A stretch of DNA of 64,000 nucleotides from the NCBI GenBank assembly GCA_002748755.1, contig PDTD01000023.1:1-64000 (forward strand), in the 5' to 3' direction. The notes below the pieces were generated by a model, which saw only the letters and a program-made list of their open reading frames with translations, did no database searches and was not told the DNA's origin. This document shows positions 44,568-52,913 of this stretch, piece by piece. Each line of letters begins with the position of its first letter. Position 1 is the first letter of the stretch. The position numbers and the translations under genes were made by a program. The stretch is from Desulfobulbus propionicus. GTDB lineage: Bacteria; Desulfobacterota; Desulfobulbia; Desulfobulbales; Desulfobulbaceae.

Positions 44568-45077
44568 GGTTGTTGGGAAAATGTCCTGTATAGCAACAGG
44601 CTTTTTTTTATGTACAATGGTTTCAGATGGTTGGTCTTTTTGTGTTTTCAGCCCGTTGGAAATTGCGGATGGTCAGGGGGCGCCCCTGGAAACATAGCCA
44701 CGTTTAAGGCTGGCCATTCTTTTTGTGGGATAGTGTGCTGGAAAAGAGTATAGTCGGTTCAAACTCAGGGTGCAATTATTTGTTTGCCTATCAATTGTCC
44801 CGCTCGCCAACAGAGAATTACTGATGCAGGACCTGGATGTTCTCTGGACAGTGCATCCTCCTTGGTGAATTGCTTATGAATAGACAGGAAAAAGATGGAA
44901 GCCATTTCCAGGTGTCCTTCTAAATTTTGGCATAATGGGTGCGAGAGATATGGGATCGATCTGACTCCTGACACGTACAAAGAAGGCCAGCAAATGCGGT
45001 ATGTCTGTTGACGAACGGGTTTGAATGCAGTTAACTGGAACGAAGAAGCAGCATCATAAATTGAGTGGGAGAACCTC
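44568..45077. other. Divergent spacer
   Basis: 510 bases between the divergently transcribed ABC ATPase and crotonase-fold genes. A palindromic GC-rich word (CAGGGGGCGCCCCTG, about 44670) is the only notable structure. No gene supported. Confidence 0.4.
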
Positions 45078-45857
45078 ATGTCTTATACGCATATTCTGAC
45101 TGAAGTGAGTAAGAGTTTTGTGGGTACCATTATCTTGAACCGGCCAGAGCAATTGAATACCTTCAATACCCAGCTGGCGCAGGAGCTTGGGCAGGTGCTG
45201 GAGACAATGGATGCTGATCCTAGGGTGAGAGTGGTCCTTGTTAAAGGTTCAGGAAAGGCCTTTTGTGCAGGCATTGATGTCAATGAACTCGAAGGCCAAA
45301 CCGCCATGGAATATCGAGCCTGGATTGAACGTATGGAGCGCCCTCTGGTGACCATTGCCAGGATGAAAAAACCGGTCATCGCCCAGGCGCATGGGGTGGC
45401 TGCTGCCAACGGTATGGGATTGGTTGCCGCCGCCGATTTAGCCATTATCGGTGATCATACCAAAATGGGACTTACCGCCATCAATGTTGGCTTGAATTGT
45501 GTCGGTCCGGTGATCCCTGTTGCCCGCTGCGTAGGTAGGAAAAAGGCCCTGGAACTCCTTTTGTATGGTGAACTTATCAAGGCTCCAGAGGCATTAGCTT
45601 TGGGATTGGTGAACAAGGTGGTGCCCGGTGAGGCGTTGGAGGCTGAGGGAATGCAGTGGGCCGAAGACCTGGCCCAAAGGAGTCCTGTTGCTGTACAGAT
45701 TGCCAAGCAGGGATATTACGCCTCTGAAGACATGGAGTACTTCCGTCAGTTTGACTTGATGAACGAGTTTTTTGCTCGCCTCTGCACCACCGATGATGCC
45801 AAGGAGGGCGTCAAAGCCTTTTTTGAGAAACGCTCACCTGTTTGGCAGGAAAAATAA
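45078..45857 (+). CDS. Enoyl-CoA hydratase/isomerase family protein
   Basis: A crotonase-superfamily protein of 259 aa. The oxyanion-hole segments are AFCAGIDVNEL near residue 61 and GVAAANGMGLVAAADLAI near residue 105. In classical hydratases two glutamates follow the second loop; here the first position reads MGLTAINVGLNCVGP with no glutamate, so a simple hydratase reaction is doubtful and an isomerase, hydrolase or decarboxylase of the same fold is possible. The ribosome-binding site GGGAGAA precedes the ATG. It stands alone, so the pathway is not shown by context. Confidence 0.9.
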   Translation: MSYTHILTEVSKSFVGTIILNRPEQLNTFNTQLAQELGQVLETMDADPRVRVVLVKGSGKAFCAGIDVNELEGQTAMEYRAWIERMERPLVTIARMKKPVIAQAHGVAAANGMGLVAAADLAIIGDHTKMGLTAINVGLNCVGPVIPVARCVGRKKALELLLYGELIKAPEALALGLVNKVVPGEALEAEGMQWAEDLAQRSPVAVQIAKQGYYASEDMEYFRQFDLMNEFFARLCTTDDAKEGVKAFFEKRSPVWQEK

Positions 45858-45946
45858 ATTTCTTTTTTTGCCTATTGATGTTCGCAGGGGCGTTGCCGGG
45901 GGGGGAACACCTGAGCATTGATGGCAGAGGCCATTTTTTACAGCCT

Positions 45947-46171
45947 CTCCCGGATTGTTCGTCAGCTCATGTAGGGCCTGGTTCGGTAGTTTTTGGTACC
46001 TCAAAATAATTGGGTATATGGGTTGCCAATAGGCTGCCGAAGAGGGTACCGTCTTGGCTGAGCGCTGGTGCTCATTTGGTCAAAATGTGAGACCGCTGAC
46101 AGACAGCACATCCATCCGTTTTGTCTCTTTTTTTGCAAACGAGACAAAATGTTCATCACAAATCCGGGCTA
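45947..46171 (+). repeat. Dispersed repeat, full copy (R8)
   Basis: One of the best-kept copies: left end CTCCCGGATTGTTCGTCAGC, inner words CTGGTTCGGTAGTTTTTGGT, GTTGCCAATAGGCTGCCGAA, TCAAAATGTGAGACCGC and ACATCCATCCGTTTTGTCTC, right end GTTCATCACAAATCCGGGCTA minus its last base. Confidence 0.75.
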
Positions 46172-46201
46172 TATAAGCCAGAAGAATGTGCTTCCAAAAC
46201 G

Positions 46202-46242
46202 CCCCTATCTGGCATTACCTGAGCTGGTGAAAAATCGGGGCT
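46202..46242 (-). repeat. Dispersed repeat, left-end fragment (R9)
   Basis: A 41-base piece in reverse orientation, CTGGCATTACCTGAGCTGGT followed by GAAAAATCGGGGCTA, about 30 bases after R8. It looks like a nested or recombined remnant. Confidence 0.5.
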
Positions 46243-46328
46243 AATCGACTGGTTGTGCAGAGACAACAGAAAACGGTATCCGAAGAATACGCGCACCTTG
46301 CTATTGTACCATGCCTCTGGCGATACGT

Positions 46329-47648
46329 TTATGCCTCTACGGTGAAGGAAGAGGAGGTCAGGTCCCAGCAGGTGACAATACCGTTGCGCCATTTGGCAAG
46401 CTGAACGCTGCCGTCTTGGGAGACGACAAAGGCCATAACAGTGTGCAGGGCGTTACAGAGATGATAGACAGAGCGATGGCGTGAACCGGAGCCTTCTATT
46501 TTCTCAAGAGTAACGATCTTGCCCTCTGTATCATTGGCCATGGCGATTTCCGTAAGCTTGTCCAGGGAACCCACAATCATCCCGCCAAAACCTATGATGC
46601 CGCCACCGCTGACCACAACAGCGCCGTCTACAGCAGCGAGGCTGGCCACGAATCGCGCCTGCTCGGCAAAGGCTTCTTCAAGATCATAAATGGATTCGTG
46701 CCGCAGGCCAGCATAATCTTCCCAGGTAATGATCTTGTCCGGATTGTCTGGGTCAGCCAGAAGGGTGGCAGCATTTGCAATGGTCCGGAGAAAAAGTTTC
46801 TGCTGCATGAGTAGCCCTTCATCGCCGGCAAAGGTATATTTCAGCAATATATGGGGGGAGTCCTTCCCCAATTCTGGGGGGCTGTTTCCGGGGAAAATAA
46901 GAAAACTGCCACCATGTTGCGCCATTCGGGTGGCACTTATGATTCGTTTCAGGAGCTGGAACTGCATACTTTCTATGAACTCATCGTTGACTTTTGCCGC
47001 TGGTATCGTGGCTGAAGCCCTGAACGCTTCATGCAGGGCAATAATGTCCTCCCGGTCATTGGCCAAGAGCTTTTTCATCCATTGCGAGGTAAATACGTTG
47101 GCCGAGGAGTCAACAACTTTGCCGCCGCTTAAAACGGCCAGTGTTCTGTTTCCTCGGCATATGGTCAGCATACCCGGTCCGTTGACCTGGATGACAAGAG
47201 CATCCGGCAGCGTATTGGAGTGTTTGCTGCCGCCGCGTTCACTTTGCAGCCAACGCTTGCCCGAGTTAATAATACCCCAGATGTGTAAACCAGTTTTTGG
47301 GGTGCAATCGATACCCACCAGTGATCGCTCAAAGTCCACGGCCGGAGAAAGACGACGCAGTTCGTATTCGTTAAACGGTCTTTTGGTGGAGAAGAGGATA
47401 CTGTGAAAACCAATCGGCGGGCCTTGGCCTCCTGGGAAGTGCTCTGGTGAAACGATAATCAGGCGAATGTTGACCGGTCGGTCTTCTTCTCGCATCATAC
47501 TGACTTGATAACAGGTGGAAATCACATCTTCCAGTTTCCTGGTATCCGACATGGGATGTGTTGTCTGTTTATCTGTACAGCCGACAGGTTGGAGTGATTG
47601 CCATTTTTCAATAATCAGGGAAACAAGTTCAAAGGGATAGACATGCAT
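46329..47648 (-). CDS. DACNV-type sensor with diadenylate cyclase (DisA_N) domain
   Basis: A 439-aa protein that combines an N-terminal domain resembling the DACNV sensor (about 30-300) with a C-terminal DAC domain (about 310-430). The two DAC catalytic motifs are present: DGA at 341-343 in VDGAVVVSGGGIIGFGG and RHR at 390-392 in EGSGSRHRSVYHL (GTRHR is usual), followed by AFVVSQDGSVQL. Such proteins are expected to make c-di-AMP from two ATP. No membrane segment. The start is uncertain: no ribosome-binding site precedes ATG 47648, and ATG 47552 is an alternative. No partner gene is adjacent; repeats lie downstream. Confidence 0.82.
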   Translation of the reverse strand: MHVYPFELVSLIIEKWQSLQPVGCTDKQTTHPMSDTRKLEDVISTCYQVSMMREEDRPVNIRLIIVSPEHFPGGQGPPIGFHSILFSTKRPFNEYELRRLSPAVDFERSLVGIDCTPKTGLHIWGIINSGKRWLQSERGGSKHSNTLPDALVIQVNGPGMLTICRGNRTLAVLSGGKVVDSSANVFTSQWMKKLLANDREDIIALHEAFRASATIPAAKVNDEFIESMQFQLLKRIISATRMAQHGGSFLIFPGNSPPELGKDSPHILLKYTFAGDEGLLMQQKLFLRTIANAATLLADPDNPDKIITWEDYAGLRHESIYDLEEAFAEQARFVASLAAVDGAVVVSGGGIIGFGGMIVGSLDKLTEIAMANDTEGKIVTLEKIEGSGSRHRSVYHLCNALHTVMAFVVSQDGSVQLAKWRNGIVTCWDLTSSSFTVEA

Positions 47649-48139
47649 GGAATATGGGCGTGGATGAGAAATATGGGTATGGATTGCCTCTGCTACATTG
47701 CACGGTAACTGCCGAATGAAAGGATACCCTCAACTGTGTAAAAATAAAATAAAACCTCGCAGTGTACCTGGAAAAAACAGTTTTGGTTCCGCAAGGATGC
47801 GTCTACTTTTGACACCCCGTTACCAGTATTGGTTGGCGTTTAAAAACAATGCAGATGGGTGTCGGCCCCTGGTTAGTGCTACAAGAGAAAGAGCAAAATG
47901 TTATTAAGAAGGGTGTTGAAAAGTAATAAACGAGCAGCATGATCGAGCTATTTGATCGTTGCGGTCGTTTTTTTTAAGTTGCAGGCTAAACACACATGAT
48001 CGAGGAGTTGGTCCCCCTCCCGAGCATGAAACTATTTATAGTCCACGCTATCATGGAGAAAAAGATGGTGTGGGACTTCATGGTCAAATACCTTATAGTG
48101 GCTCTCAACCCTGAGAGCTAAACGGACCCGGATTTAGGG
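47649..48139. other. Intergenic region, nothing recognised
   Basis: About 490 bases with no supported gene. It may include the degraded left flank of the IS110 remnant. Confidence 0.35.
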
Positions 48140-49079
48140 CACGTACCCTCGATTTTACCATGCAGCTCAATGGCATGGGACACATGGTGAAAAGACCTGT
48201 ACCTTTTTGGTGGATGGCCACCAGGAAATCCAGTTCCACCCCATTGGTACAACCATTTAGCACTTCGGAGTTTATCATAAAAAATCCAATCGTCAAGAGG
48301 TGTGCAGGACCGGATATCCACAAAATGAGAGTGGCTGCCACTCTTCAACCAATGTTGGAGGATGGTAATGTCGCTGAGGAAACCAGAAGTTTTGGAACTT
48401 TTAGCAAACACCGTCGGCAGCTATGTCGTTGGCTCAAAAAGCTCGATATTGCGCTGGTTGTCAGGGCAACTAGGGCAATTTTTTTCAAGAGCATCTATGA
48501 ATCTCTGGAGGATACCGGCCTACAGGCGTTCGTGGTCAATGCGCGGCACGTTAAACAATTTCCTGGCCGGAAAACAGATGTTAAAGACAGCCAGTGGCCT
48601 GCGACCCTTGGCAGGTATGGTTTGCTCAGGCCGAGCTTTATCCCACCCAGGAATCTTCCTGAGCTTGGGATGCTGACACGCCAGCGGCAAAAGATACTCT
48701 CAATGCTGAGACGAACAGACTGCATAAGGCACTTGATGATTCTGGGGATCGTCTCGGGGGAGTAGTAAGCGACATCAAGGGAGTATCTGCCCAGGCCATG
48801 ATTGCCGGGCTGATAGAAGGGAAGTCACCGGAAGAACTTGTCTGGTTTGCCCGAGGGCCTCTCAAATCGAAGGCTCAAGAATTATTGGATTCTCTTGATG
48901 AACCTCTGGGAGAACGTCATCGTTTATTGCTGTCTACGATTCACCATCACATGGGTTTCTTAACTGAAGAACTGCCTCATATTGATGAGTCTCTTGGGCA
49001 GGAATGTGTCCAGGGAACAACGAAAGCACGGGAAAAAGAAAAAACGGCAAGAGCAAATAGCGACCGCTTGAGCCACTGA
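48140..49079 (+). pseudogene. IS110-family transposase remnant
   Basis: A decayed DEDD transposase. Recognisable blocks are RCAGPDIHKMRVAATL (first catalytic Asp region), FVVNARHVKQFPGRKTDVKD and GLLRPSFIPPRNLPELGMLT in one frame, then after a frameshift near 48700 the blocks NAETNRLHKALDDSG and VSAQAMIAGLIEGKSPEELV, and HHHMGFLTEELPHIDESL. The segment that should contain the catalytic Glu (MESTG in relatives) reads VRATRA, and the C-terminal Transposase_20 domain is absent. So it is inactive by frameshift, catalytic loss and truncation. Confidence 0.85.
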
Positions 49080-49321
49080 ACCGGTTGTACCTGTTTTAAT
49101 TGGTAAAGTGGTCCCCTTTGCCAAGAAAAAAAGAGTTTTTTAAGATGCACATCTCTTCTTATGTTGCTCTTCACGAGCAGCGATAATAGTTGCTGATCCG
49201 GTAACCATTATTCTTCAACATCTGAACATATTCCTGACTGCTACATTGGCTTCCCTGGACCGTCTTAAAAACCTCTGGCGCCTCGAGCTTGCGTATATTT
49301 CGCACCAGAGCAGAACGACAA
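49080..49321. other. Spacer between two insertion-sequence remnants
   Basis: No gene recognised. Probably debris of the flanking elements. Confidence 0.3.
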
Positions 49322-49735
49322 AACCCTCAATTCATTGTCACAGACAATTCCCAGGAAAGAACATAACGATTATACCAATCAATTCCAGCAGTGAGAGAGA
49401 CAAATCCACCTGCTAACCGAATAGATGTAATACCAGAATAATACGCTTGATTTCGATGTGTTATGGGAACTTTTCTGAGGAGATAAGGATATCTTTTATG
49501 TTCGAGGTGCGGTTTGCTTGTCCCTGGCGATGGAACTACAGAGTACAACTACATCAGCCTCATTAGTCGCCCAACTCGCTTACGGTTTACCTGGTTAGGA
49601 TGAATCCCAAACTCAGAAGCGATCTCATTCGTCCTTTGTTCTCCCTTCCTGGCCTGTAAGGGCTACCTTGCTTGTAAACTCATTGGTGTAATTTTTCGCT
49701 TTGTCATCGTGGCCTCTCATGGTTATGAGAATGAA
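49322..49735 (-). pseudogene. IS3-family transposase remnant
   Basis: Pieces of both IS3 reading frames are fused by deletion. The N-terminal OrfA-like part reads KNYTNEFTSKVALTGQEGRT and EIASEFGIHPNQVNRK; the OrfB-like part reads TSKPHLEHKRYPYLLRKVPI, RLAGGFVSLTAGIDWYNRY and VLSWELSVTMN. Most of the catalytic domain is missing and there are in-frame stops. The stretch just upstream (about 49730-49775) may be a fragment of the dispersed repeat. Confidence 0.8.
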
Positions 49736-50063
49736 ATTGAACATATTGTCTCATTTCTGGGGACAGCTATAGTACATTGCTACCCATGATGCTCCGTTGG
49801 GAATCTGACGTTACGAGTGACGCTTTTTTATGGGTTTTCCCAATTTGGGTAGGCAGGTCTGTGCTTTGGATTGGCATGATCATTGAGCGAGACAAGAGAA
49901 AAACGATTGTCTTTCCAGTGAATTTACAGTACTAGGTCGACTTTGGTTGCAACGGCAGACTGTAGATACTGATTGATGCCCAGGCGCCATGCGCTGCTTT
50001 GCAGAGCATGGCGTTGGCTTGAAATACTCTTCTGGCCAGATACTACGTTTAGGATAAAAAGCT
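49736..50063. other. nadA upstream region
   Basis: 328 bases with no gene. It presumably holds the nadA promoter. A repeat-like word (AACATATTGTCTCATTTCTG) near 49741 hints at an eroded repeat copy. Confidence 0.35.
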
Positions 50064-51131
50064 ATGAGTACTGAATTGATAAAACAAGAGGCAGATGTTT
50101 GCATACCGGTGATCAAGGCTCCACCCTATCCAGAGCAGGAGCGCCTGGATAGGAAAGAAAAAGAAGCGCTTAAAGAAGATATCAGACAAAAATTAAAAGA
50201 GCTAAATGGGGTTTTGGTTGCTCATTATTATACCGATGGAGAGTTGCAGGACTTGGCCGAGGAAACCGGGGGATGTGTTGCGGACTCTTTAGAGATGGCG
50301 CGTTTCGGCACCACACATAGGGCTTCTACCCTGGTCGTTGCCGGTGTTCGTTTCATGGGAGAAACCTCCAAAATTCTCAATGTTGAAAAGCGGGTGCTCA
50401 TGCCGGACCTCACCGCAACCTGTTCTTTGGACGAGTGCTGTCCCATTGAGTTGTTCAATGCCTATTGCGATCAGTATCCAGAGCATACGGTCATAGTGTA
50501 TGCAAATACCAGCGCAGAGGTCAAGGCGCGCTCAGACTGGGTCGTGACATCTGGTATCGCCTTGCCGATTATCAGACATCTTGCTGAAAAAGGGGAAAAA
50601 ATTCTTTGGGCTCCAGATAAGCATCTGGGGCAGTATGTACAGCAAATGACCGGGGTGGAGATGATCTTTTGGCCGGGCTCATGCCTGGTTCATGAAGAGT
50701 TCAAGGCGAATGCCATAAAGCAGATGCAGCGCAAGCATCCGCAGGCAGCTGTACTGGTCCATCCAGAATCGCCGCAGAGCGTGGTTGCTCTCGCTGATGT
50801 GGTTGGTTCAACGACCGCGATGATTGACGCTGTGGTCCATATGGACAATCCTGAATATATCGTGGCAACAGAGGCGGGGATTCTGCATAAGATGCAGCAG
50901 TTGGCCCCAGACAAGAAATTATTGCCTGCCCCGACCCTGGGGCTGGCCGAGGGAGCTGAAGGGGTGGGGCGTGCCCTTTGTCCATGGATGGGGATGAACA
51001 CCCTGCGGAAATTGGTCCGCGTCCTGGATACGGGGGACAACGAAGTGCATGTTGCCCCTGAGCTGGCCGAGCAGGCCAAAATACCTATTCAGCGTATGCT
51101 GGACTTTGCAGCCAGGATGAAACAGTCTTGA
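50064..51131 (+). CDS. nadA: Quinolinate synthase
   Basis: Condenses iminoaspartate with dihydroxyacetone phosphate to quinolinate in NAD synthesis, 355 aa. The three [4Fe-4S] ligands are Cys120 (ATCSLDECC), Cys207 ([11 protein letters not shown]) and Cys306 (ALCPWMGMN), at the spacing of the E. coli-type enzyme. [21 protein letters not shown] and [16 protein letters not shown] are conserved substrate segments. AGGA lies 13 bases before the ATG. No nadB or nadC is adjacent. As an Fe-S enzyme it is a probable client of NifU/NifS. Confidence 0.96.
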   Translation: MSTELIKQEADVCIPVIKAPPYPEQERLDRKEKEALKEDIRQKLKELNGVLVAHYYTDGELQDLAEETGGCVADSLEMARFGTTHRASTLVVAGVRFMGETSKILNVEKRVLMPDLTATCSLDECCPIELFNAYCDQYPEHTVIVYANTSAEVKARSDWVVTSGIALPIIRHLAEKGEKILWAPDKHLGQYVQQMTGVEMIFWPGSCLVHEEFKANAIKQMQRKHPQAAVLVHPESPQSVVALADVVGSTTAMIDAVVHMDNPEYIVATEAGILHKMQQLAPDKKLLPAPTLGLAEGAEGVGRALCPWMGMNTLRKLVRVLDTGDNEVHVAPELAEQAKIPIQRMLDFAARMKQS

Positions 51132-51363
51132 AGAGGTGAGGAGTTGCCCACAGTTGTTGGAAGAGAGTTTTCCACCGATCCAAGGGCAGAACGTACAGCT
51201 CCAGTACTCTGCCGCATGCGCTCGGCAAGGAAGTGTCAGTGGAACACTTTCTCAAGCCAAAGGGCGGCTTTTCTCATTGGTAACGAGATCCAGGTCTGTT
51301 GCGAATAGAGCAGCCCAGCCCCCTGGTTGCACGATAAAAAACTGGGATTTTCTGTAGGTTTGC

Positions 51364-52356
51364 TCAGGAGGAGATAGTTGTTCGTGAGGGGCGAAAAATG
51401 CCCTTGGAAGTATCCAGCCCCTGCAGTAGATACTCCGGGTTTTGATATAGGGTGCTGATTATTCCGGTCTGGTTGCGGTTGATGATCAGGCGTAAGCGAA
51501 TGTCCGGCAGAGTCAGCATCTCATAGTCTGTATCGGCGTCTCCTGCTATTAGGGCAATGGGTTTGTTGATATATTTTTGTATGACATCCACCTTGCCTGC
51601 ACGGAATGTTAAGGGATAGCCCTGTTTCTCCTTGGTGGTTAGCAGTCGGTCTTCAGAGAGCTGTACCTGGACACCAAAGATATTCTCTTCCCGGACAGGA
51701 AAACCAAAGACCCGAACGGCCTCCTGCACCATCCAGCCCGTGCTGGCTGAAATAACGTTGCAGGATATGCCGATGCTGTTCAGATCGGCCATCAGCTGTC
51801 GCATTTCCTGGAAAGGTTGCATCCCCATGGGGTAAGTCGTTGTGAGCGTGCCGATGGGGCCTGGGAGAACGGTACGCAATTCCTGTTCAGCAAGTGGCTC
51901 CGGGGTGATTGCAGCAATAGTCCGGGCCGTGAGCTGATGCAGTTCTTTGATGGAAAAACCGCTCAGGAGTTTTGTCATCAGTGGGAGGACAAACTGGGGG
52001 CCAAGCCGCTTGTCCTTGCGTGCCATTGTAGCATACCAGAGTAACAGGGTTCGGAACTGTTGGTGGGCCGGACAACTGCAGGCCTCCTGACGAGATCCGT
52101 TTTGCACCCTTTGCATCAGCGCTGTATATAGGCTGATCAGGGCTTTTTTGATTGAGGCGTGAGGTGTTCCACCCAGTTGGCCATCCAGTTCGGGGAGCAG
52201 ATCGGCAAAAGCTTCAGGGGAAAGCCTGTATTCCAGGTTAACAATCTGATAGCGAAAAACTGCTTGACCTATGTCACGAAAGATGCAGGTGTTGTCAAAG
52301 TCAAAAATGGCGCAGTACTGTTGAGAGCTTCTGGAGAGGAGCTTAATGGTTTTCAT
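51364..52356 (-). CDS. HAD-superfamily hydrolase (phosphoserine-phosphatase-like)
   Basis: A protein of 330 aa of the HAD superfamily. The nucleophile motif is IFDFDNTC with Asp19 and Asp21, motif II lies in CNVISASTGWMVQEAV, the lysine motif is near FRAGKVDVIQKY, and the metal motif is AGDADTDYEML. A helical cap of about 130 residues lies between motifs I and II. The fold is closest to the phosphoserine phosphatase / HAD-IB group. The ATG at 52356 is chosen because the conserved domain begins there; the longer open frame upstream lacks family features. It converges on nadA. Substrate unknown. Confidence 0.87.
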   Translation of the reverse strand: MKTIKLLSRSSQQYCAIFDFDNTCIFRDIGQAVFRYQIVNLEYRLSPEAFADLLPELDGQLGGTPHASIKKALISLYTALMQRVQNGSRQEACSCPAHQQFRTLLLWYATMARKDKRLGPQFVLPLMTKLLSGFSIKELHQLTARTIAAITPEPLAEQELRTVLPGPIGTLTTTYPMGMQPFQEMRQLMADLNSIGISCNVISASTGWMVQEAVRVFGFPVREENIFGVQVQLSEDRLLTTKEKQGYPLTFRAGKVDVIQKYINKPIALIAGDADTDYEMLTLPDIRLRLIINRNQTGIISTLYQNPEYLLQGLDTSKGIFRPSRTTISS

Positions 52357-52526
52357 TATCTGCTTTTTGTTGGGTGGGTACCAGTTTGATGCTTTGGTTA
52401 CATGGGGTGCAGATATCGCATGCTGAGACGGACACTGATGGTCCACTGCGCGGGGGATACTATCTCCAGAGGAAATACACATAATGTTTGTCGGGCACAA
52501 TAGAGGTATGGGGTTTGTTTTGTCGG

Positions 52527-52750
52527 CCTAACCTGGATACTTGATGAGTTCAGGCTATGCCAAGTTTGGGAGTTTTGGGTGCCGCATTATACGTGGGTAT
52601 ATGTGTTGCCAAAACCCAGCCGAAGATGGGCTGTCTGCGCGACCTTTGTACACAGTGTATCGCATCTTTGTTGCCTTGTTTGGCGGCCACAGACTTTCCA
52701 TGGATTTGTATTTATGGCGTATCTACAAACAAGACGCAATGTGGATGGGC
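52527..52750 (+). repeat. Dispersed repeat, degraded copy (R10)
   Basis: The left half is recognisable (ACCTGGATACTTGATGAGTT, GTTGCCAAAACCCAGCCGAA, GATGGGC). The right half keeps only weak similarity (CCATGGATTTGTATTTATGG). It is the most eroded of the long copies. Confidence 0.5.
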
Positions 52751-52857
52751 AACGCAGTTTACTTCTTGAACTATACGATAATCTTGACGTAATTGCTTGG
52801 GATTTTTCGAGCCAAAAGCTGTTGGATCGGCTCTCTTTCCCGCAACACCATCCAGAA

Positions 52858-52894
52858 CAGAAAAAGGGTGTTCTTTGGGAACACCCTTTTTCTG
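52858..52894 (-). terminator. Terminator of the sulP transcript
   Basis: A perfect 16-bp stem, CAGAAAAAGGGTGTTC pairing with its complement, with a five-base loop. The arms carry A- and T-runs, so it can end transcription on both strands. It begins 20 bases past the sulP stop codon. Confidence 0.9.
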
Positions 52895-52913
52895 TTGAGG
52901 GGGTGGTATAGGT

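Larger units (their letters stand above)
45858..46328. other. Intergenic region with full and partial repeats
   Basis: 471 bases between convergent genes, largely filled by repeat copies R8 and R9. No gene supported. Confidence 0.5.
52357..52913. other. Intergenic region with a degraded repeat and a terminator
   Basis: 557 bases between the HAD hydrolase and sulP. It contains a degraded dispersed repeat (52527-52750) and a strong bidirectional terminator (52858-52894). No gene supported. Confidence 0.5.
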
